A stretch of DNA of 64,000 nucleotides from Cladocopium goreaui (taxonomy: Eukaryota; Sar; Dinophyceae; Suessiales; Symbiodiniaceae). Below, in pieces: positions 42,218-54,952 of this stretch (within the stretch, counting starts at the first letter, position 1; each line of letters starts with the position of its first letter). A model generated the notes under the pieces. It had not been told where the DNA came from. It searched no databases and was given only the letters and a program-made list of their open reading frames with translations. The position numbers and the translations under genes are program-made. The stretch lies in contig CAMXCT020002643.1 of the NCBI GenBank assembly GCA_947184155.2, positions 1 through 64,000 on the forward strand, given 5' to 3'.

Positions 42218-42780
42218 GTTAAAATCTTAGCATGTTCATTCGGTACGGTGGTTGCGTTCGGAACGCGCGTTTTAAAAACTCGCGTTCCGGAATGCGCGTT
42301 CTGAGTGGATCCTTTTTCCAATAATCCAAAGTTAATGTATTTCATGGGCCTGGACACTGAAACCTTTCCCCCCAAATAAAAATGGATTGCAAGAGCTCTT
42401 ATGGGCTCAAACTGGTGGATGAAGCCACCAGAAAGTTGATCTTCCCAACTCCGGATCCTTTTTTGACTGAAGCAAAAAAGGTTCTGGCCTCACCAGGTTT
42501 GTGGGGCAAGTTAGATGTCCTTCCTGGATCCTTTTTTTCTCTGAAACAAAAAGGTTCTGACCTCTCACAAATTTTATCGTAGTGCTATTTACAGAGGTCA
42601 AAGAAGCAAAAAAATGAAAAACTCTATGTGACACAGCGGATCCATTTTGCAAGGAGCCAAAAAAGGATTGGGCGGCTTCTGGAGCCAAAGACAAGTATAA
42701 ACCCCGCCTGCGTTCGGAACACGCGTTCCGCAACACGCGTTTTGCGTTCTGCGTTTTGGCCGTGCTAAGGTTAAAATCCC
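42218..42780. repeat. Segment bounded by CG-rich GCGTTCCGGAAC-type inverted words
   Basis: TTAGCATG and TGCGTTCGGAACGCGCGTTT near the left are matched in inverted sense by AACACGCGTTTTGCGTTCTG and CGTGCTAAGG at the right. Inside, GGATCCTTTTTTTGACTGAA and GGATCCTTTTTTTCTCTGAA start two diverged copies of an approximately 80-bp unit. Probably a diverged repeat element. Confidence 0.45.
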
Positions 42781-43640
42781 ATGAAAGTCCCATTGACTGC
42801 TAGGTGATTCTTACCATTGGTGGTTTTAAACATGTTATACTTCCCATCCTTCCCTGAGAGATGATGACCCCTACGTGCGGATGTGCGGCAAGGGCCCTGC
42901 CACGAAATCGCTATGGTTTGGTTCAGTTCACCTTCGATGAATTCTAGGGTTTATGGTAGATATATCGAATGATAGTCATCCTGGATGGAATCTGGAAACA
43001 TCACTTAAAATCCTCAGAAATATGATGAAGTATGTTTGAAAATCCCATGTCATCTATCTACTTCACGATCACTGTGGTTGTATAATGGAGTTCTTTTTTT
43101 CCCTCGGGCCCCACAGCAGCCCAGGTAGTCATGGCAACTGGAAAGATGGGGAGTCTGTTGATCCTGATGATCCTTGGTGAATGTGGGCCCCAAGGTATAT
43201 TTGTTGGGTTACAATTTTATATATAGCGATACGTATTGGTTTTTAGGCTATGATAGACTATGATATAGTTACTTGTTGGAAATTCTAGCAACTGTTGGTT
43301 TTTAACTATTTAACAACTAAGTTGCTTGACTATAACAACTAAGTCGGTTAACTATAGCAACTAAGTTGGGCTTACGGGGTAGATATGTTTGGTGGCATGG
43401 GGATTAGAACAAGGATACATCCGGATGTGACTGAAAATGGGGTATTCCAATAGAATGGCCAAAAAATGTGGGGATACTGAGGATGAACCAATGGATTGGA
43501 GAGGGCATGATAGCAGTGATAACAACCATGGGGATATAGGTATGATATAATTTGGGTAAAACTGTAAAACAATGTCATTTGCAGCACCCCCTAGTCATCA
43601 CCGTTTTTTGGTAGGTGGTATGGTTACGATTCCCAGTCAT

Positions 43641-43735
43641 GGGTGACCACTCAACGCTGCTGACCCGAGGCTCCTTCCGGGGCAGCTCACGCATCTTGAC
43701 GAAGCGCCGACTTTCTTGGAATGGGTACGGCATGC
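43641..43735 (+). CDS. Candidate first exon, unassigned
   Basis: The acceptor-like CGATTCCCAG is followed two bases later by ATG; the frame reads MGDHSTLLTRGSFRGSSRIL then TKRRLSWNG. The Ser/Arg-rich start resembles that at 28702. No downstream exon was joined. Confidence 0.33.
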
Positions 43736-43799
43736 CTGCTGATGCCTGGTGCACAACATACACAAGTTACAAAAATCATTGGGTACACATGTCCTGATT

Positions 43800-43960
43800 T
43801 GAATAGATTATATACATATATACATATGCGTATATATATATACGTATATAAACCGTATATATATATATATACATATAGAGATATACATATATAGAGATAT
43901 ACGTGTATATATATACGTATATATATACATATATAGATATATATACATATATACACACAC
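43800..43960. repeat. TATACATA microsatellite
   Basis: TATATATACGTATATAAACC and ATATATATATATATACATAT runs; open frames across it are artefacts. Confidence 0.85.
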
Positions 43961-44384
43961 TTGTATTTCTGTATGTGTTTTTGTTCTGCATGTATCACGT
44001 AAAGGCGAGCCCCACATTGCACCATATTTCTGCCATCTTTTTTTTTGGACCTTGGGAAGCCGATGTCTTGGTACTTTCGATTCAAACATGTGATTTGGTC
44101 AACGGGAATTCCAAGATCTAAAATGGAGGTACGTTAGTACCATACAAGGCCATATTTTGGGTGTATATTCCTGAAATGGCCATTGATTTGGGGGAAGTCC
44201 TCCAATCTGTCCAACCTGGCAACAGAAACTTGTCACTTTTCCATCGTAGCCTCCAACGAGATTGCGTAAAAAGTTTTTACAGGATGGTAGTTCGATGATA
44301 GTTCCCTAATTAATTGATATTGGGATTGCGGTATAGCCAACAATCATGAAAATATGGATTGCTCGTGTTTGATTGTTAGATCCT

Positions 44385-44502
44385 CTAAAATCCCATCAAT
44401 CCCATTGAATTCCATTAAACCCCATTAAAACCCATTAAATCCCGTTAAAATCCCATTGAAATCTCATTCAGATCCCATTGTTATCCCATGAAAATCCCAT
44501 TG
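44385..44502. repeat. ATCCCATTAAAA-type 12-bp array
   Basis: AATCCCATTGAATTCCATTA and similar near-12-bp units; comparable arrays occur near 42190-42230 and 53255-53335. Confidence 0.65.
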
Positions 44503-44784
44503 AACATGTTCGCTGCAAACCCTAGGTGTGCCCGCGGCGAATCCCGCATATCCTTTGACATGCTCAAATCCGTGCGTAGGGTTTAAGTTTTTTACTTTCG
44601 AAAACAACAAACCCTAAAACCCTAAAACCTAAAACCCTAAATCCTGAAAACTTATAAAGTGAAAATCACTGCGTATAGCCAGTGTTTTCATTCATCCTCT
44701 GATGATAAGTATATCATAGTATATCATATTGTTTGGATGTGTTGTTTGAGTGTGGGCGAATCCGGGGTTTGGAGGGAACATGTT
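44503..44784 (+). mobile_element. 282-bp element with telomere-like core, copy 1
   Basis: Starts AACATGTTCGCTGCAAACCC and ends with the near-complement GGGTTTGGAGGGAACATGTT (18 of 20). The middle holds AAACCCTAAAACCCTAAAAC, resembling the CCCTAAA telomere repeat used by dinoflagellates and plants. An inverted copy is at 49633-49905. Confidence 0.75.
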
Positions 44785-44959
44785 TTTTTTTCTCAGCACC
44801 TTCTCATCCAGGAAGTACCTCATCATGGCACTCCTTGTGGCACCTCGGAAGTGCGATTTTGGGCGGAATGGCAGCAGGTTCATTGGTCGTTGGTCATTAA
44901 TGTATATGTGTTTTTTAATTGATATTATATTGCTAGGATATACTATTTTATGTTATATG

Positions 44960-45065
44960 TAAATATAATGATATATATATATATGTATATGTGAGTATCT
45001 CTATAATCTGTTGATTCATGTACACATTTGTATATATATATATATACATATTATATATATATCAT
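44960..45065. repeat. TA microsatellites
   Basis: TATATATATATATGTATATG and TATATATATATATACATATT tracts. Confidence 0.8.
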
Positions 45066-45198
45066 GGGGATTACCACCAAATCATCCAAACCATTAGATC
45101 ACTGAAATGTATGAAAACCTATGGTGACTTTCCCCGGGATCCATGGGGATCTCCCATGGAGATTTTGCCGGTCCAAAAAATGCTGGTCCTGCAGGGGA

Positions 45199-45345
45199 TA
45201 TCATGGGATAAAGTCACTGGAATTACGGTTCAGGGGTACCTATCCCACAATGGCTGGGAAGACATGCGAGAGACAGTCCGCGATGTCCGCGGGTCACCCC
45301 TTGGGCCTTGGGGGGCCTTCATCGAAGGGAACCGGCCATACTTTT
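45199..45345 (+). CDS. Candidate exon, unassigned
   Basis: After the acceptor GGTCCTGCAG the frame reads GISWDKVTGITVQGYLSHNG, WEDMRETVRDVRG and WGAFIEGNRP. Composition is coding-like; no family recognised. The 3' border is uncertain. Confidence 0.38.
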
Positions 45346-46954
45346 CAGAGTGAATGATTCAAATCTATCCAGTTTCTGAAAATTGATCATGACTTTGATG
45401 GGATCCAAAAATGGCTCCGCAAAGCCATGTATTTGGGGATTCACAAGTTTTTCGAGAGTGTATATCGAGCTATAGGCAGAATGATGTTGCAGTACTAGTA
45501 CCATGTTTCCGGCTTCGCAGAACCCTCCTAAAATTGATATGATGAAAGCTAGTGAAGTACGACATCTTGCCCGCCAATCTCATGCCAAAATTAGAGTATA
45601 TACCAAAATTAGATAAGTTGGATGATTTTGGGCTCCCGCACCTTGTGAAATTCCAATTTAATGTTAACTATTATGATGGGTAATAGCCATTATTCCAACC
45701 ATGAACCATTATCAACCATACCAACACATTACTATCCACCAGCCTGAAAAAATATGTGAAACAATGTTGGTCTCATTGTTCTTTGCCAACTTCGCTGTCG
45801 TTTTTCCTGTGGATTGGGTCCGGTTGATCTGGATATATCTGGATCCTCTTGAGATTTGTTCGATAAAAATTGCGATAGATTACCACCATTTGACCATCAT
45901 TGCCAATGACATCAATCTTTGGGTTTGTCTCAAACTTAATATCTATATTATATGGCGTTGTCTCAAAATGGATATCTATGGGGACAAGATGCATCAAAAG
46001 TAAAATCTATGGCTTTGTCTAACATCTTGCTTTTGTTTAATATCTCGGCGGGATACCCAAGAATTGCTAAATTTTGATATTTGAGAAAAATGTCGGAAAC
46101 CATGGGATAGAGGCCTGATGGCGGGAACCAAATTTTAAGACAACCCCCACTTCTGAATTGTCTTCAAACGCCTCCTGTCATTCTATTATACTGGTGGTTT
46201 ATTGATGGGTGTCCCGCGATGAATCAGGTACTATAAGACCTTAAAATACTCAAGCAACAGTGGTATTTTGTTCATGGCTCACATAATGCATTTCCAGCTG
46301 CCTAGGCTGTGCCCTTGCTTAGGTCTTGGTCTATGTGATTTCGTGGAAGTTCACGAATATCTTAACCTTGCTCGAGCCATGGATTTCTTTCAGAAAAGCC
46401 GTTGCAATGGGGATTGAAACCAGCAAAATGTTGATTTCAAGACATGAAAATTGGTAATAAAATGGTGCTTTTGCCCTACATTTTCATACATGTTCTCTTT
46501 TTTGGCCAGGGCAACCGGTGGCAGTCCAGTTGTGGGTCAAGTTATTTATCTAAGCTTGGCCTCTGGTTTGCAGATTGGCAGTTTCTAAAATCCTGTGTCT
46601 AGGAACTGTACTGCGTATATAGGGAGAATTTGGGTTTCTCCGTGTAGAACCAGACTTGAAATGAAATTATCCTGTTTCGGCTGAACAGTGAGACGGCCCT
46701 ATCGTGAGTTTCGCCAACAATGCGAAGGAAAATTAGGGGGGCAAAGGTTGGTTGATATGACACCTCCTTGCTGATTTGCTGGGAAATTTCTACCGCACTC
46801 AAATGATCTTCGTTGGTTCGTGAAGTTTTTCCACGCTACCCGTGGGTTGGAAGGCGAAATTTCGCCAAGATGGGTTTGGCTATGGCAGCAGTTGAAGAGA
46901 ACCGTGCTGAGCGATGCACTCCTAAGTCCTTGGTTTGTAAATCTATATCGATAT

Positions 46955-47040
46955 GTATGTAATGTAATGTAATGTAATGTAACGCAATGCAATGCAATGA
47001 AATGCAATGCAAATGCAATGTAATGTAATGTAATATAATG
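46955..47040. repeat. (AATGT/AATGC)n microsatellite
   Basis: Five-base units AATGT then AATGC then AATGT. Confidence 0.88.
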
Positions 47041-47109
47041 TATGTGTGTATATATTTAGAATAATATCAATCTAGAAGTCGAAGTATCTATGCAACATAT
47101 TTATATATA

Positions 47110-47480
47110 TATATATATACATGCATGCATACATACATACATGCATGCATACATACATACATACTGCCATACATACATACATTCGTTCATTCATTCATAC
47201 ATTCATTCATTCATTCATTCATACATACATACACACATAAATACATACATACATACATACATACATAAATACATACATACATACATAAATACATACATTC
47301 ATTCATACATTCATACATTCATACATTCATACATACATATATACATACATACATACATACATACATACATACATAAATACATACATACATACATACATAC
47401 ATTCATACATACATACATAAATACATACATACATACATACATACATTCATACATACATACATATGTATATATATATATAT
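47110..47480. repeat. (CATA/CATT)n microsatellite
   Basis: About 370 bases of four-base units ACAT and TCAT with occasional AAAT. The 208-codon plus frame starting at 47090 is an artefact. Confidence 0.92.
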
Positions 47481-47554
47481 GTGTGTGTATGTATACGCTT
47501 ACCCAGCCTCAAGATGATAACCATGACCTGTTCCCAGGATCTTCATCACCTCCG

Positions 47555-47613
47555 AGGGCGCATGGACTTGATGGTCCTGGTTGCGCTGGGATTCTCGTGC
47601 CCTCGGGAGTAAA
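47555..47613 (+). CDS. Candidate short exon with hydrophobic stretch
   Basis: One frame reads GRMDLMVLVALGFSCPRE within a GC-rich island; the other two frames are also open, so the assignment is weak. Confidence 0.25.
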
Positions 47614-47978
47614 TCTTATTGGTTGGAGTAGAACAGAAACAAATTATTACCCAGATGCTCCATGGTGCTGGTATATTTACCTACATGTGGTTCATTTATG
47701 GGGTAAATGTTGGTAAATATTCCATACATGGAGCATATGGGTTATTGATACAAACTATTAGACAAATTACTGTTTAGTACAAACTATTATTGAAGACATT
47801 AGACACAAATCACTATGGTAGCTAGATTTCGGTCCCGAGTTCGGGGTTGAAAGTGGGCAGAGATGATTGCTTCGGCCCTGACAGAGGCTGGAGGTGGTTT
47901 TGCATGATTCCAGCCCTGTATGTGCCATGGTCGAACACAGCTTGCTTTCCCATACTGGTGGATGGTCATCAATCTATT

Positions 47979-48087
47979 TACCCTCTGGTAAATAAACATA
48001 GACCCTGAAAATCACCAATTTTTAATGGAAACTAGTCTTCCAACCCCGTTTTCTGCCAGGGTCGAACTGTTAATTTACCAGAGGGTA
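47979..48087. mobile_element. CCCTCTGG element
   Basis: TACCCTCTGGTAAATAAACA ... AATTTACCAGAGGGTA, 109 bp, with an unusual GC-rich core (CCAACCCCGTTTTCTGCCAG). Confidence 0.82.
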
Positions 48088-49258
48088 TAGTGATTTATAT
48101 ACCCATTATGTCTGGATGTCCAATGTGGGATGGATAACCATAAACCATGACCATCATGTTTTGACCATGACACATATGTGACCCAAGATGTAGGAACATG
48201 CGGGAACGACATTGATACTTGGTGGTTGGCACGGAACAATCAATGCTTCTGGGTGAGTCATGTGTTTTCACCAAGCAGTTCAATTTCGGTGAACTATCAT
48301 AATCTATTGAATCTATTGGCACAGGAAAACATATTTGAAACTGGTGAAGTTCTCTGATTCAGACAAGATTTTGAATATTTTGGTGATTAGTCGTATGTCC
48401 TACTTGCAAGAATATCTCATTCGTCCATGCCGCGTGAGTTCTTTAGATCCACAACTACCAAGCCAGTACCAAGGAGATCTGATGGGATGATCCTCAGTTT
48501 ACCATGCCCTGGCTTTTGAAAACAGCCTCTGCGACACTTTCACAAAGTCAAATGTCCAGTGATTGCCAGAATTCGAACTTGTGCCAATGATGATTCTAAG
48601 GAATTGAGACATGAAAATCATGAAAATGGGTGTGTCTGAAAATCGGGATACCACCAAAATGGCAGTTCAACAGGGGAAAATGATGAGAAACCTGTTATTT
48701 AGGGGGACCCTATTTTCAGATAAGCCCGAACAACATAAGGATGCATGAAGGTTGTTTGTTGCGCGAATAATGTGAACGATTACTCCATGTCGGAAATCCC
48801 AAGCATGATCCAACAAAATTATTGTACCAACCGTCTCATGCATAATCGGTCCATTCCAAAATGAGAGTTTCTAAAAATTGTGGGTACCACCAAAACATTG
48901 TTTCAGATGGCTAATAACTTGGATGATTGGGCGTCCATTTTAAGAAATCCCAATTTGTTAGTAACCAGTGTTATTGATAAATATCATGGCAACCATGATA
49001 TCAATTATCAATTATCAACAAGCATACTTTTTTTTTCTCAGTAGTATCAAGCAGTATTATCCAGCATTTTTTCAGACACCCATAGTATCAGCCCATCTCG
49101 AAATCCATCGTTTAAAAATCGTTACGCCGTCTAAGGAGAGTGGGTCATCACGGCCATCTTGAGGGAGACGAGCTTTGAGATGATTGTGACCCGAAGTGTG
49201 TCATCGCCCCACCGTTAAATCGTGAAACGACAAAGAAATCCTGGGGAAGGAAAATGTG
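48088..49258. other. Spacer with diverged short repeats
   Basis: Inverted-repeat relics of the GTGTCTGAAAATCGGGATAC type (48630-48725) and of the CCAAAATGAGAGTTTCTAAA type (48855-48955). No gene supported. Confidence 0.4.
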
Positions 49259-49300
49259 GTTTCAATATGTTTCAATATGTTTCAATATGTTTCAATGGTT
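49257..49300. repeat. 12-bp tandem repeat (GTTTCAATATGT)
   Basis: Four head-to-tail units, the last one changed. Confidence 0.85.
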
Positions 49301-49632
49301 TGTGAAATCTGAAAACCCGAAACCAAGATTTTGCTGTTCACATGAAATATATATGAAAATGTCCGGTTTCAATTTTCCCTGACAAACCAATCCATTGAAT
49401 TTACTGTTGGATGATATTGACTGATATTGTATATTTATGAATTTGTGTTTGTTCTGTGTGCGTGTTGCACGCTTGATGTATCTATCGATCGATCTATGGA
49501 TCTATCTATTGATATACACATACATGTGCATCTAGTTGTACATATATAGATATATGTATGTGCATATGTACATGTGTTAAATAAAGGTGTCTATATATAT
49601 ATACACATGTAATCACATGTATGTGTCTAAAA

Positions 49633-49905
49633 AACATGTTGGCACCAAACCCCACGTTCACCCACACCCAAAGAACACACCCAAATGATATCATATACTT
49701 GTCATCAGAGAATGAATGAAATCAGTGGCTGTACGCAGCGATTTTGACTTTAGGTTTTTAGGATTTAGGGTTTTAGGGTTTTTTGGGTTTTTGGGCTTTA
49801 GGTTTTGGAAAGTAGAAAAATGCTAGCCCTACGCAGGGATTTGAGCATGTCAAAGTATATGCGGGATCCGGTGCGGGCACACGTGGGGTTTGCAGCGAAC
49901 ATGTT
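49633..49905 (-). mobile_element. 273-bp element with telomere-like core, inverted copy 2
   Basis: Starts AACATGTTGGCACCAAACCC and ends GGGGTTTGCAGCGAACATGT. The core TTTAGGGTTTTAGGGTTTTT is the TTTAGGG sense. Flank words GGCTGTACGCAGCGATTTTG and CTACGCAGGGATTTGAGCAT correspond to the reverse complement of copy 1. Confidence 0.75.
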
Positions 49906-51538
49906 TAACAAAATGAGTATGCAATGTACGCTATTATGTATATGTGTATATATGGTGCCAGTGATGCATATTTGCGCTGGTGTCACCCGTTTTCCGTTTG
50001 GAGTCCCCCATTTTATCGACACGAATCATAATCTTCGAAACCCATCTTATCATATATTTTCGGGGTGTCATGATATTGTGTTTGAGGAAGTAGAATCGAG
50101 ATATATCAAACCAGGTCACAGGGTCTGGATTGAAAAGCCTTGGGACATGTCAACACCCGGCGGCTTGCATGGGATTTAGTCAAAAAAAACAGAGCATTTC
50201 TAGGCCCCAAAAACGTCAGGCAGTCAAAGCCCCAAAAAAGACCGTGGCTACCCTTTGTCGAAGCTACGTGCAAGTATATACTTGGGACGGGGTGGTGGGA
50301 TGTGGTGGGTACCTCACGATTGCATCCTGATCCAAAGTTCTTTGGGTTTCCTGCCCCCCTTTGCCATTTGCACTTCATGCATCAGCACCCAAGATGATCA
50401 CCTTGCGGTGAGGTGGCGCAGACGGCTCTCGCCTTGATGTTGGTCCGGCGCCGAGATTTTCGCAGCCCTTTATTTCGTTGTAACTGGCCTGGCCAAAGCC
50501 ATAGTATTCAAACTTCTGTGGTTGATTTTTGGAAAATGGTTGATATTTCCTAAAGGGAGGGGGGTGTTGTGAGCGCCAAAATGTTTGCATTTTTGACATT
50601 TCATTTCTGCAAAAGATACCAAACCCTGTTCTTTCCAGAACCAAACATTGTTGCTTCTGTAACAAAAGCAACCACTGTGCATTCCCAACAGCTCTCCCAA
50701 TGTCCTACATAGATACATAGTTTCAGCCAAAGCAAACATGAATAATAGATAAAAACAACAAAACAAACAAGTGTGAGTGCCTTTCCAAAGAGTGCAGCAT
50801 TGCTTTAAAAATGTATAGACTCTACATCTCTACAGGAGTTTCCCTCAACATATGCAATAGTTCTTTTGGACATGTGCATTCTAAACAGGTACCAATTTAT
50901 GCAATATGTTCTCTATAAACAATGAAGGAAATATTGTGTGTTTTTTTGTTTTTCCAAGGTTTTTACCAAGTGTGGGGTGCTTCAAGGAAACTGGCATGAA
51001 TCACAGGCAAAGCTGTCAAAGTGCCTTGGGGAATGCAGTAAAACATCTCAAAACATCATCTTAAATCATGGGAAAACTGCACTCCCAGGGGCTGCCGTTC
51101 TGCATAAGAAAGCCAAGAAGCATCATGAGCGGATAAACGACTGCCAAACACACGCGAATGAGAGCAATTGGGGATAACAGCAATGCCAGGACCTATCCTT
51201 TAGTTTTCTGTTTGGGGGGGAGCTGAGAGCTCCTAAAACTTTGAAAAAAACAAAAAAAACAAAAAAAAAATGGCAACTAGTCCAGACATCAGAGTAGTTG
51301 TGGAAACATTGTTTTTTTTATTTTTTTTGTTTTTTTTGGTTCGCTCCAGTCGAAAGGAAGAAGTCGCGAGTCAATCCGCGAATCTTCGCAGGACTAAGCA
51401 CTGCGAAGACGACAATTTTGCAGTTCGGGTTAGACGATTGCGCAGTTCGCGTTGGAGGACTTTGTAGTTCGGGTTAGACAGCAGACAGCAGACATTGGTT
51501 GCTTAGTATATCAAATGATTCGTGCTACTCACACAGGC
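49906..51538. other. Spacer, no supported gene
   Basis: A 124-codon frame at 49805-50179 overlaps the repeat above and is probably chance. TTGTGAGCGCCAAAATG at about 50567 is a lone arm of the element at 51539. Nothing else is recognisable. Confidence 0.35.
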
Positions 51539-51623
51539 TGTTGTGAGCGCAAAAAAACATGAAACCATCCATAGTATCAAGGCTATATATCCCCAAAATT
51601 TCGTTTTTTTAGCGCTCACAACA
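51539..51623. mobile_element. 85-bp inverted-repeat element (TTGTGAGCGC ends)
   Basis: GTTGTGAGCGCAAAAAAACA at the left and GTTTTTTTAGCGCTCACAAC at the right. Very short MITE-like unit. Confidence 0.7.
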
Positions 51624-51984
51624 CCCCTTTCTGTTCCTAAAATGGTGGCTTTGCAAAATTTTCTGGTTGTTTCAATACGAAGAACCCCCAAATGGATCCA
51701 AATGGTGCTGAATTCATGATTCGTAAGTGCGCGATCCCCAGCCGCTTGGGGAGCAACACGGCAAAAACACATTGGAGATGACCGTGCCATACCGTGCATG
51801 TTTATGCTGCCCTTGTATTTCCATCGAATCCATGATGCCAGCCATTTTTTGGAACTATTTTGATGACCCATACGATCCAATGCCTTCAAACCCGACACTT
51901 AAGTAATGGTTAACTCACCAAAAAAGAAGCTAATATCCCTTTATCATTGTTTATCGATGTTTCTCCCTGTTTTTCTTGGCTAAA

Positions 51985-52128
51985 TGATGCACTTTACCGA
52001 GAAAACAAAGACCTTGGGTTTGCCTTGTCAATTTGATGAGGCCGCCGAGTTCTTCAATACGCGACAGCACGGAAACTCGGTGTCTGATGAGTTTTTCCGC
52101 TTCGAAGGGACAGGAGTTTTGTCGGAAA
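51985..52128 (+). other. Possible exon, unassigned
   Basis: The plus frame reads MHFTEKTKTLGLPCQFDEAA then EFFNTRQHGNSVSDEFFRFE, a coding-like composition. The opposite strand is also open and the borders are unclear. Confidence 0.3.
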
Positions 52129-52819
52129 ACAACCAAGGTTTATTTGGGGATATAGCACGAGTTAGATGGGGTTATAAACTATAAACCAACAAACGTCATT
52201 TTTTGGGGCCCCTGGTATGGTTTGAAATGCTCGTTTGGTCGGGACATGTATGGGTAATATGGGGGAAGCCAATAACAAACTCCAAGCATTTGGGAAGGTT
52301 TATAGCAGGCGTCTCGGGGATGGCACATGATTGGGTGCAAGCCACGTTTTTTCATCTGAAAATTGCCATAGAATGGAACCCCTATCTTCAGACACACCAT
52401 TCTGTAGCCAAAGAAAAACCCTATTCCTATTCCATGGCATGGTGTGGAGTCGAGGAGATTCCATGCAGTTTTTTGTTTGAGAATAGGGTAGCCCTAAATC
52501 ATCCACAGGTTGATCATCATGTTCCTTGTAATCGCCATTTGGAGACTCACCATCGACAGACCCTGATCCTGGTAAAACTTGGGTATCCCTAACCGATGGA
52601 TGCTATATCTAATGCAGTGACCATAAGTTAACTGGTCCATGGGTAGTCCCTTCCACCGAATGTGGCGCCAAGGAGCTCAGTTCCTCAAAATCGTTTGTTG
52701 GGAAAACGCAGAAGGTTTGGTATGACTTTGAGATGTCGTGCATAGTAATATACAATGATCAATGATGATCAATATGTATACCATATGCCTTATGATATAA
52801 AAGTACATAACTATTTGTG

Positions 52820-52865
52820 TATTTAATATGTATATATATATATACATATATATTTATATTTATGT
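52820..52865. repeat. TA-rich microsatellite
   Basis: ATATATATATATACATATAT with TTTATGTGTGAATATTTATG repeats downstream. Confidence 0.75.
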
Positions 52866-53051
52866 GTGAATATTTATGTGTGAATATTGATGTATGAATA
52901 TTTGTCTTTTTTGTACATGTATGTATATTTATGTATAATTGTGTATATATATGTGCATATGTATTCATTATTCTGTATATAGTACGTGTATAATATGTGT
53001 ATCATTATATATCAGTGTTTGGTATAATTGTTTGATATATACATATATTAT

Positions 53052-53133
53052 CTGGTTGGTGGTTTGAAACATTTTTTATTTTCCATAGTATATGGGATGT
53101 CATCCTTCCCATTGACTGATATTTTTCAAGATG
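53052..53133. mobile_element. TGGTTGGTGG element, truncated at the right
   Basis: CTGGTTGGTGGTTTGAAACA and TGATATTTTTCA are present. The right terminal repeat is missing and a CCCTCTGG element starts three bases later. Confidence 0.75.
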
Positions 53134-53135
53134 GT

Positions 53136-53250
53136 TACCCTCTGGTAAACTAACGTAGCTATGGAAAGATCCACCATTTTTTTCATGGGTAAATCAACTA
53201 TTTCCGACTGGGCCATAAAATCAGTAGCTACTTTAAATTACCAGAGGATA
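53136..53250. mobile_element. CCCTCTGG element
   Basis: TACCCTCTGGTAAACTAACG ... CTTTAAATTACCAGAGGATA, inserted at the broken end of the preceding element. Confidence 0.8.
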
Positions 53251-54210
53251 TATCCCATTCATAATCCATTAAATCACTATAAAGTCCCATTAAACCACCA
53301 TAAATCACCATTAAATGACCATACCAGTTATAAATGACCACGGTATGTGACTACACTGGCCTTCTGGCCGGGGATCGCCTGCACCCACCCCAGGACACAT
53401 GGCGGCCTTAGCGACCCTTGGCCTGTTGATCCAACCCTAACGTACGAAAAGATGTGGAAAACCCAGCATGAATGTAGATCATGTAACGGGAAACCTATGG
53501 GCTTTCCATATCTATGTCATTTTTTGGCCTAGGGTAAGTTGACCAGAGATAGTATGTGTTTGTTTTTTTGTTTTGAGATGTTGTGGCCCAAAGGGGTAGA
53601 GAATGAATGAAGATGTTTGTAGACTAATTACCGGACGAGAATGGGAACAATTATAATGTTTGACTGTTGGGAGCTTGTACCACCATTTGCAAGGGATCTT
53701 CAGCTGGATATATGAAAGCCCTATTAACCCATTAACCAGCCTGTATTTATTTGCGGGATCTCCCAAAGGTCTTAGTGGTCCTGTGCTAATCTACGTACAA
53801 CATGAACAAAAAAGGGGCAACAGACGGCAACAGGACTGAACCAAGTAGCTGCAGTTGTTTCAAATGATTAATGATGATCTATATACAATATTATCTGGAA
53901 GATGGCTCCACATGTGTTGCAAATATAGAAGAGTACACACTAGAAAAGTAATCATCCTTTCAAGGAGATGTAATTCACATTTACTCCAGATAACTTGCTG
54001 ATCAGATATGTCCCAGGTGCCTCAAGAGACCTTTCTCTAATCAAATATAGCACTTGGAAGTGGCTCTCTATTCTCTATGATTTTTCAGAATCAGTACCAC
54101 CTTTGACTTTTCGACTTTTCCGTGGTTTTCCTATCAGACACCCATCGTTTCTCCATGTTTTACTGTAGCTGACTGTAGCTGGTTCTTTCACGTCCCGGGC
54201 CCCGGGCCCA

Positions 54211-54345
54211 GGATGTCCGCACGCACGGCCGTGTCCTTGTTGCAACTGGAGTCGATCGAATTGGTTCTGCTACACGCCATCGCTGCTCGACCAAGCGACC
54301 GCTTGCGCGGCAGTGGAAAAATCGTGGCTACCCACAGTCAACCTC
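54211..54345 (+). other. GC-rich open segment, possible exon
   Basis: After CCCAG two plus frames are open over a GC-rich island. One reads MSARTAVSLLQLESIELVLL. No family recognised. Confidence 0.28.
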
Positions 54346-54952
54346 CAAAATCATGTTGGCCCGGCGGGAAGGGGGTGCCATTCTATGTCATTCTTGAGCT
54401 AAATGCAACATAATGCAACTAAATAACCGCATCATACTGAATGTAGAAATTAATCCAGATAGGCCTCAGGAGTAACAAGTCAGCCAGGAGCATGTGGAAG
54501 TGGCACAAAAAATCAGGTTTCTTATGATGTGAGGATCCCCAAATCATCCATGGATTTTCCATTAGAACCATCCATTTTGTGCTATTGTCCATTCCTGCCT
54601 TACTGTTTGTTTCTATACAGTAATTTTTTAAAAGCCGACTTGGCGACGGTTTTTTGAAAATTGGATGAAACCAGTTTGACAGAGCAAGGCCATACTTCTC
54701 TTCTTCATTCCTGCCACAATTGCAGTTGCAGAAGACTATGAGGCTTGGCATTGCTGGGATATCATGGGAATATATTAGGAGATTCGGAGATGTGGTGATT
54801 TAATGGGACTTTAATGGAATTTAGTGGGATATCATGGGCTGCAAAAGCTGCTACAGTGGAATGGGCAGCACCGTTTCAGCTCCATGGTATAACCGAGGTG
54901 CTTTTCATGAAGAGACATTGTCATAGCAAATTGAAGGAGTCGAAATATGAGA

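Noticed and set aside
44597..44645. True chromosome end
   Set aside because: The CCCTAAA-like units are few and degenerate, lie inside a dispersed element, and unique sequence continues on both sides.
47090..47716. 208-codon plus-strand frame
   Set aside because: Encoded by the (CATA)n tract (His/Thr/Tyr/Ile); no independent start region or domain.
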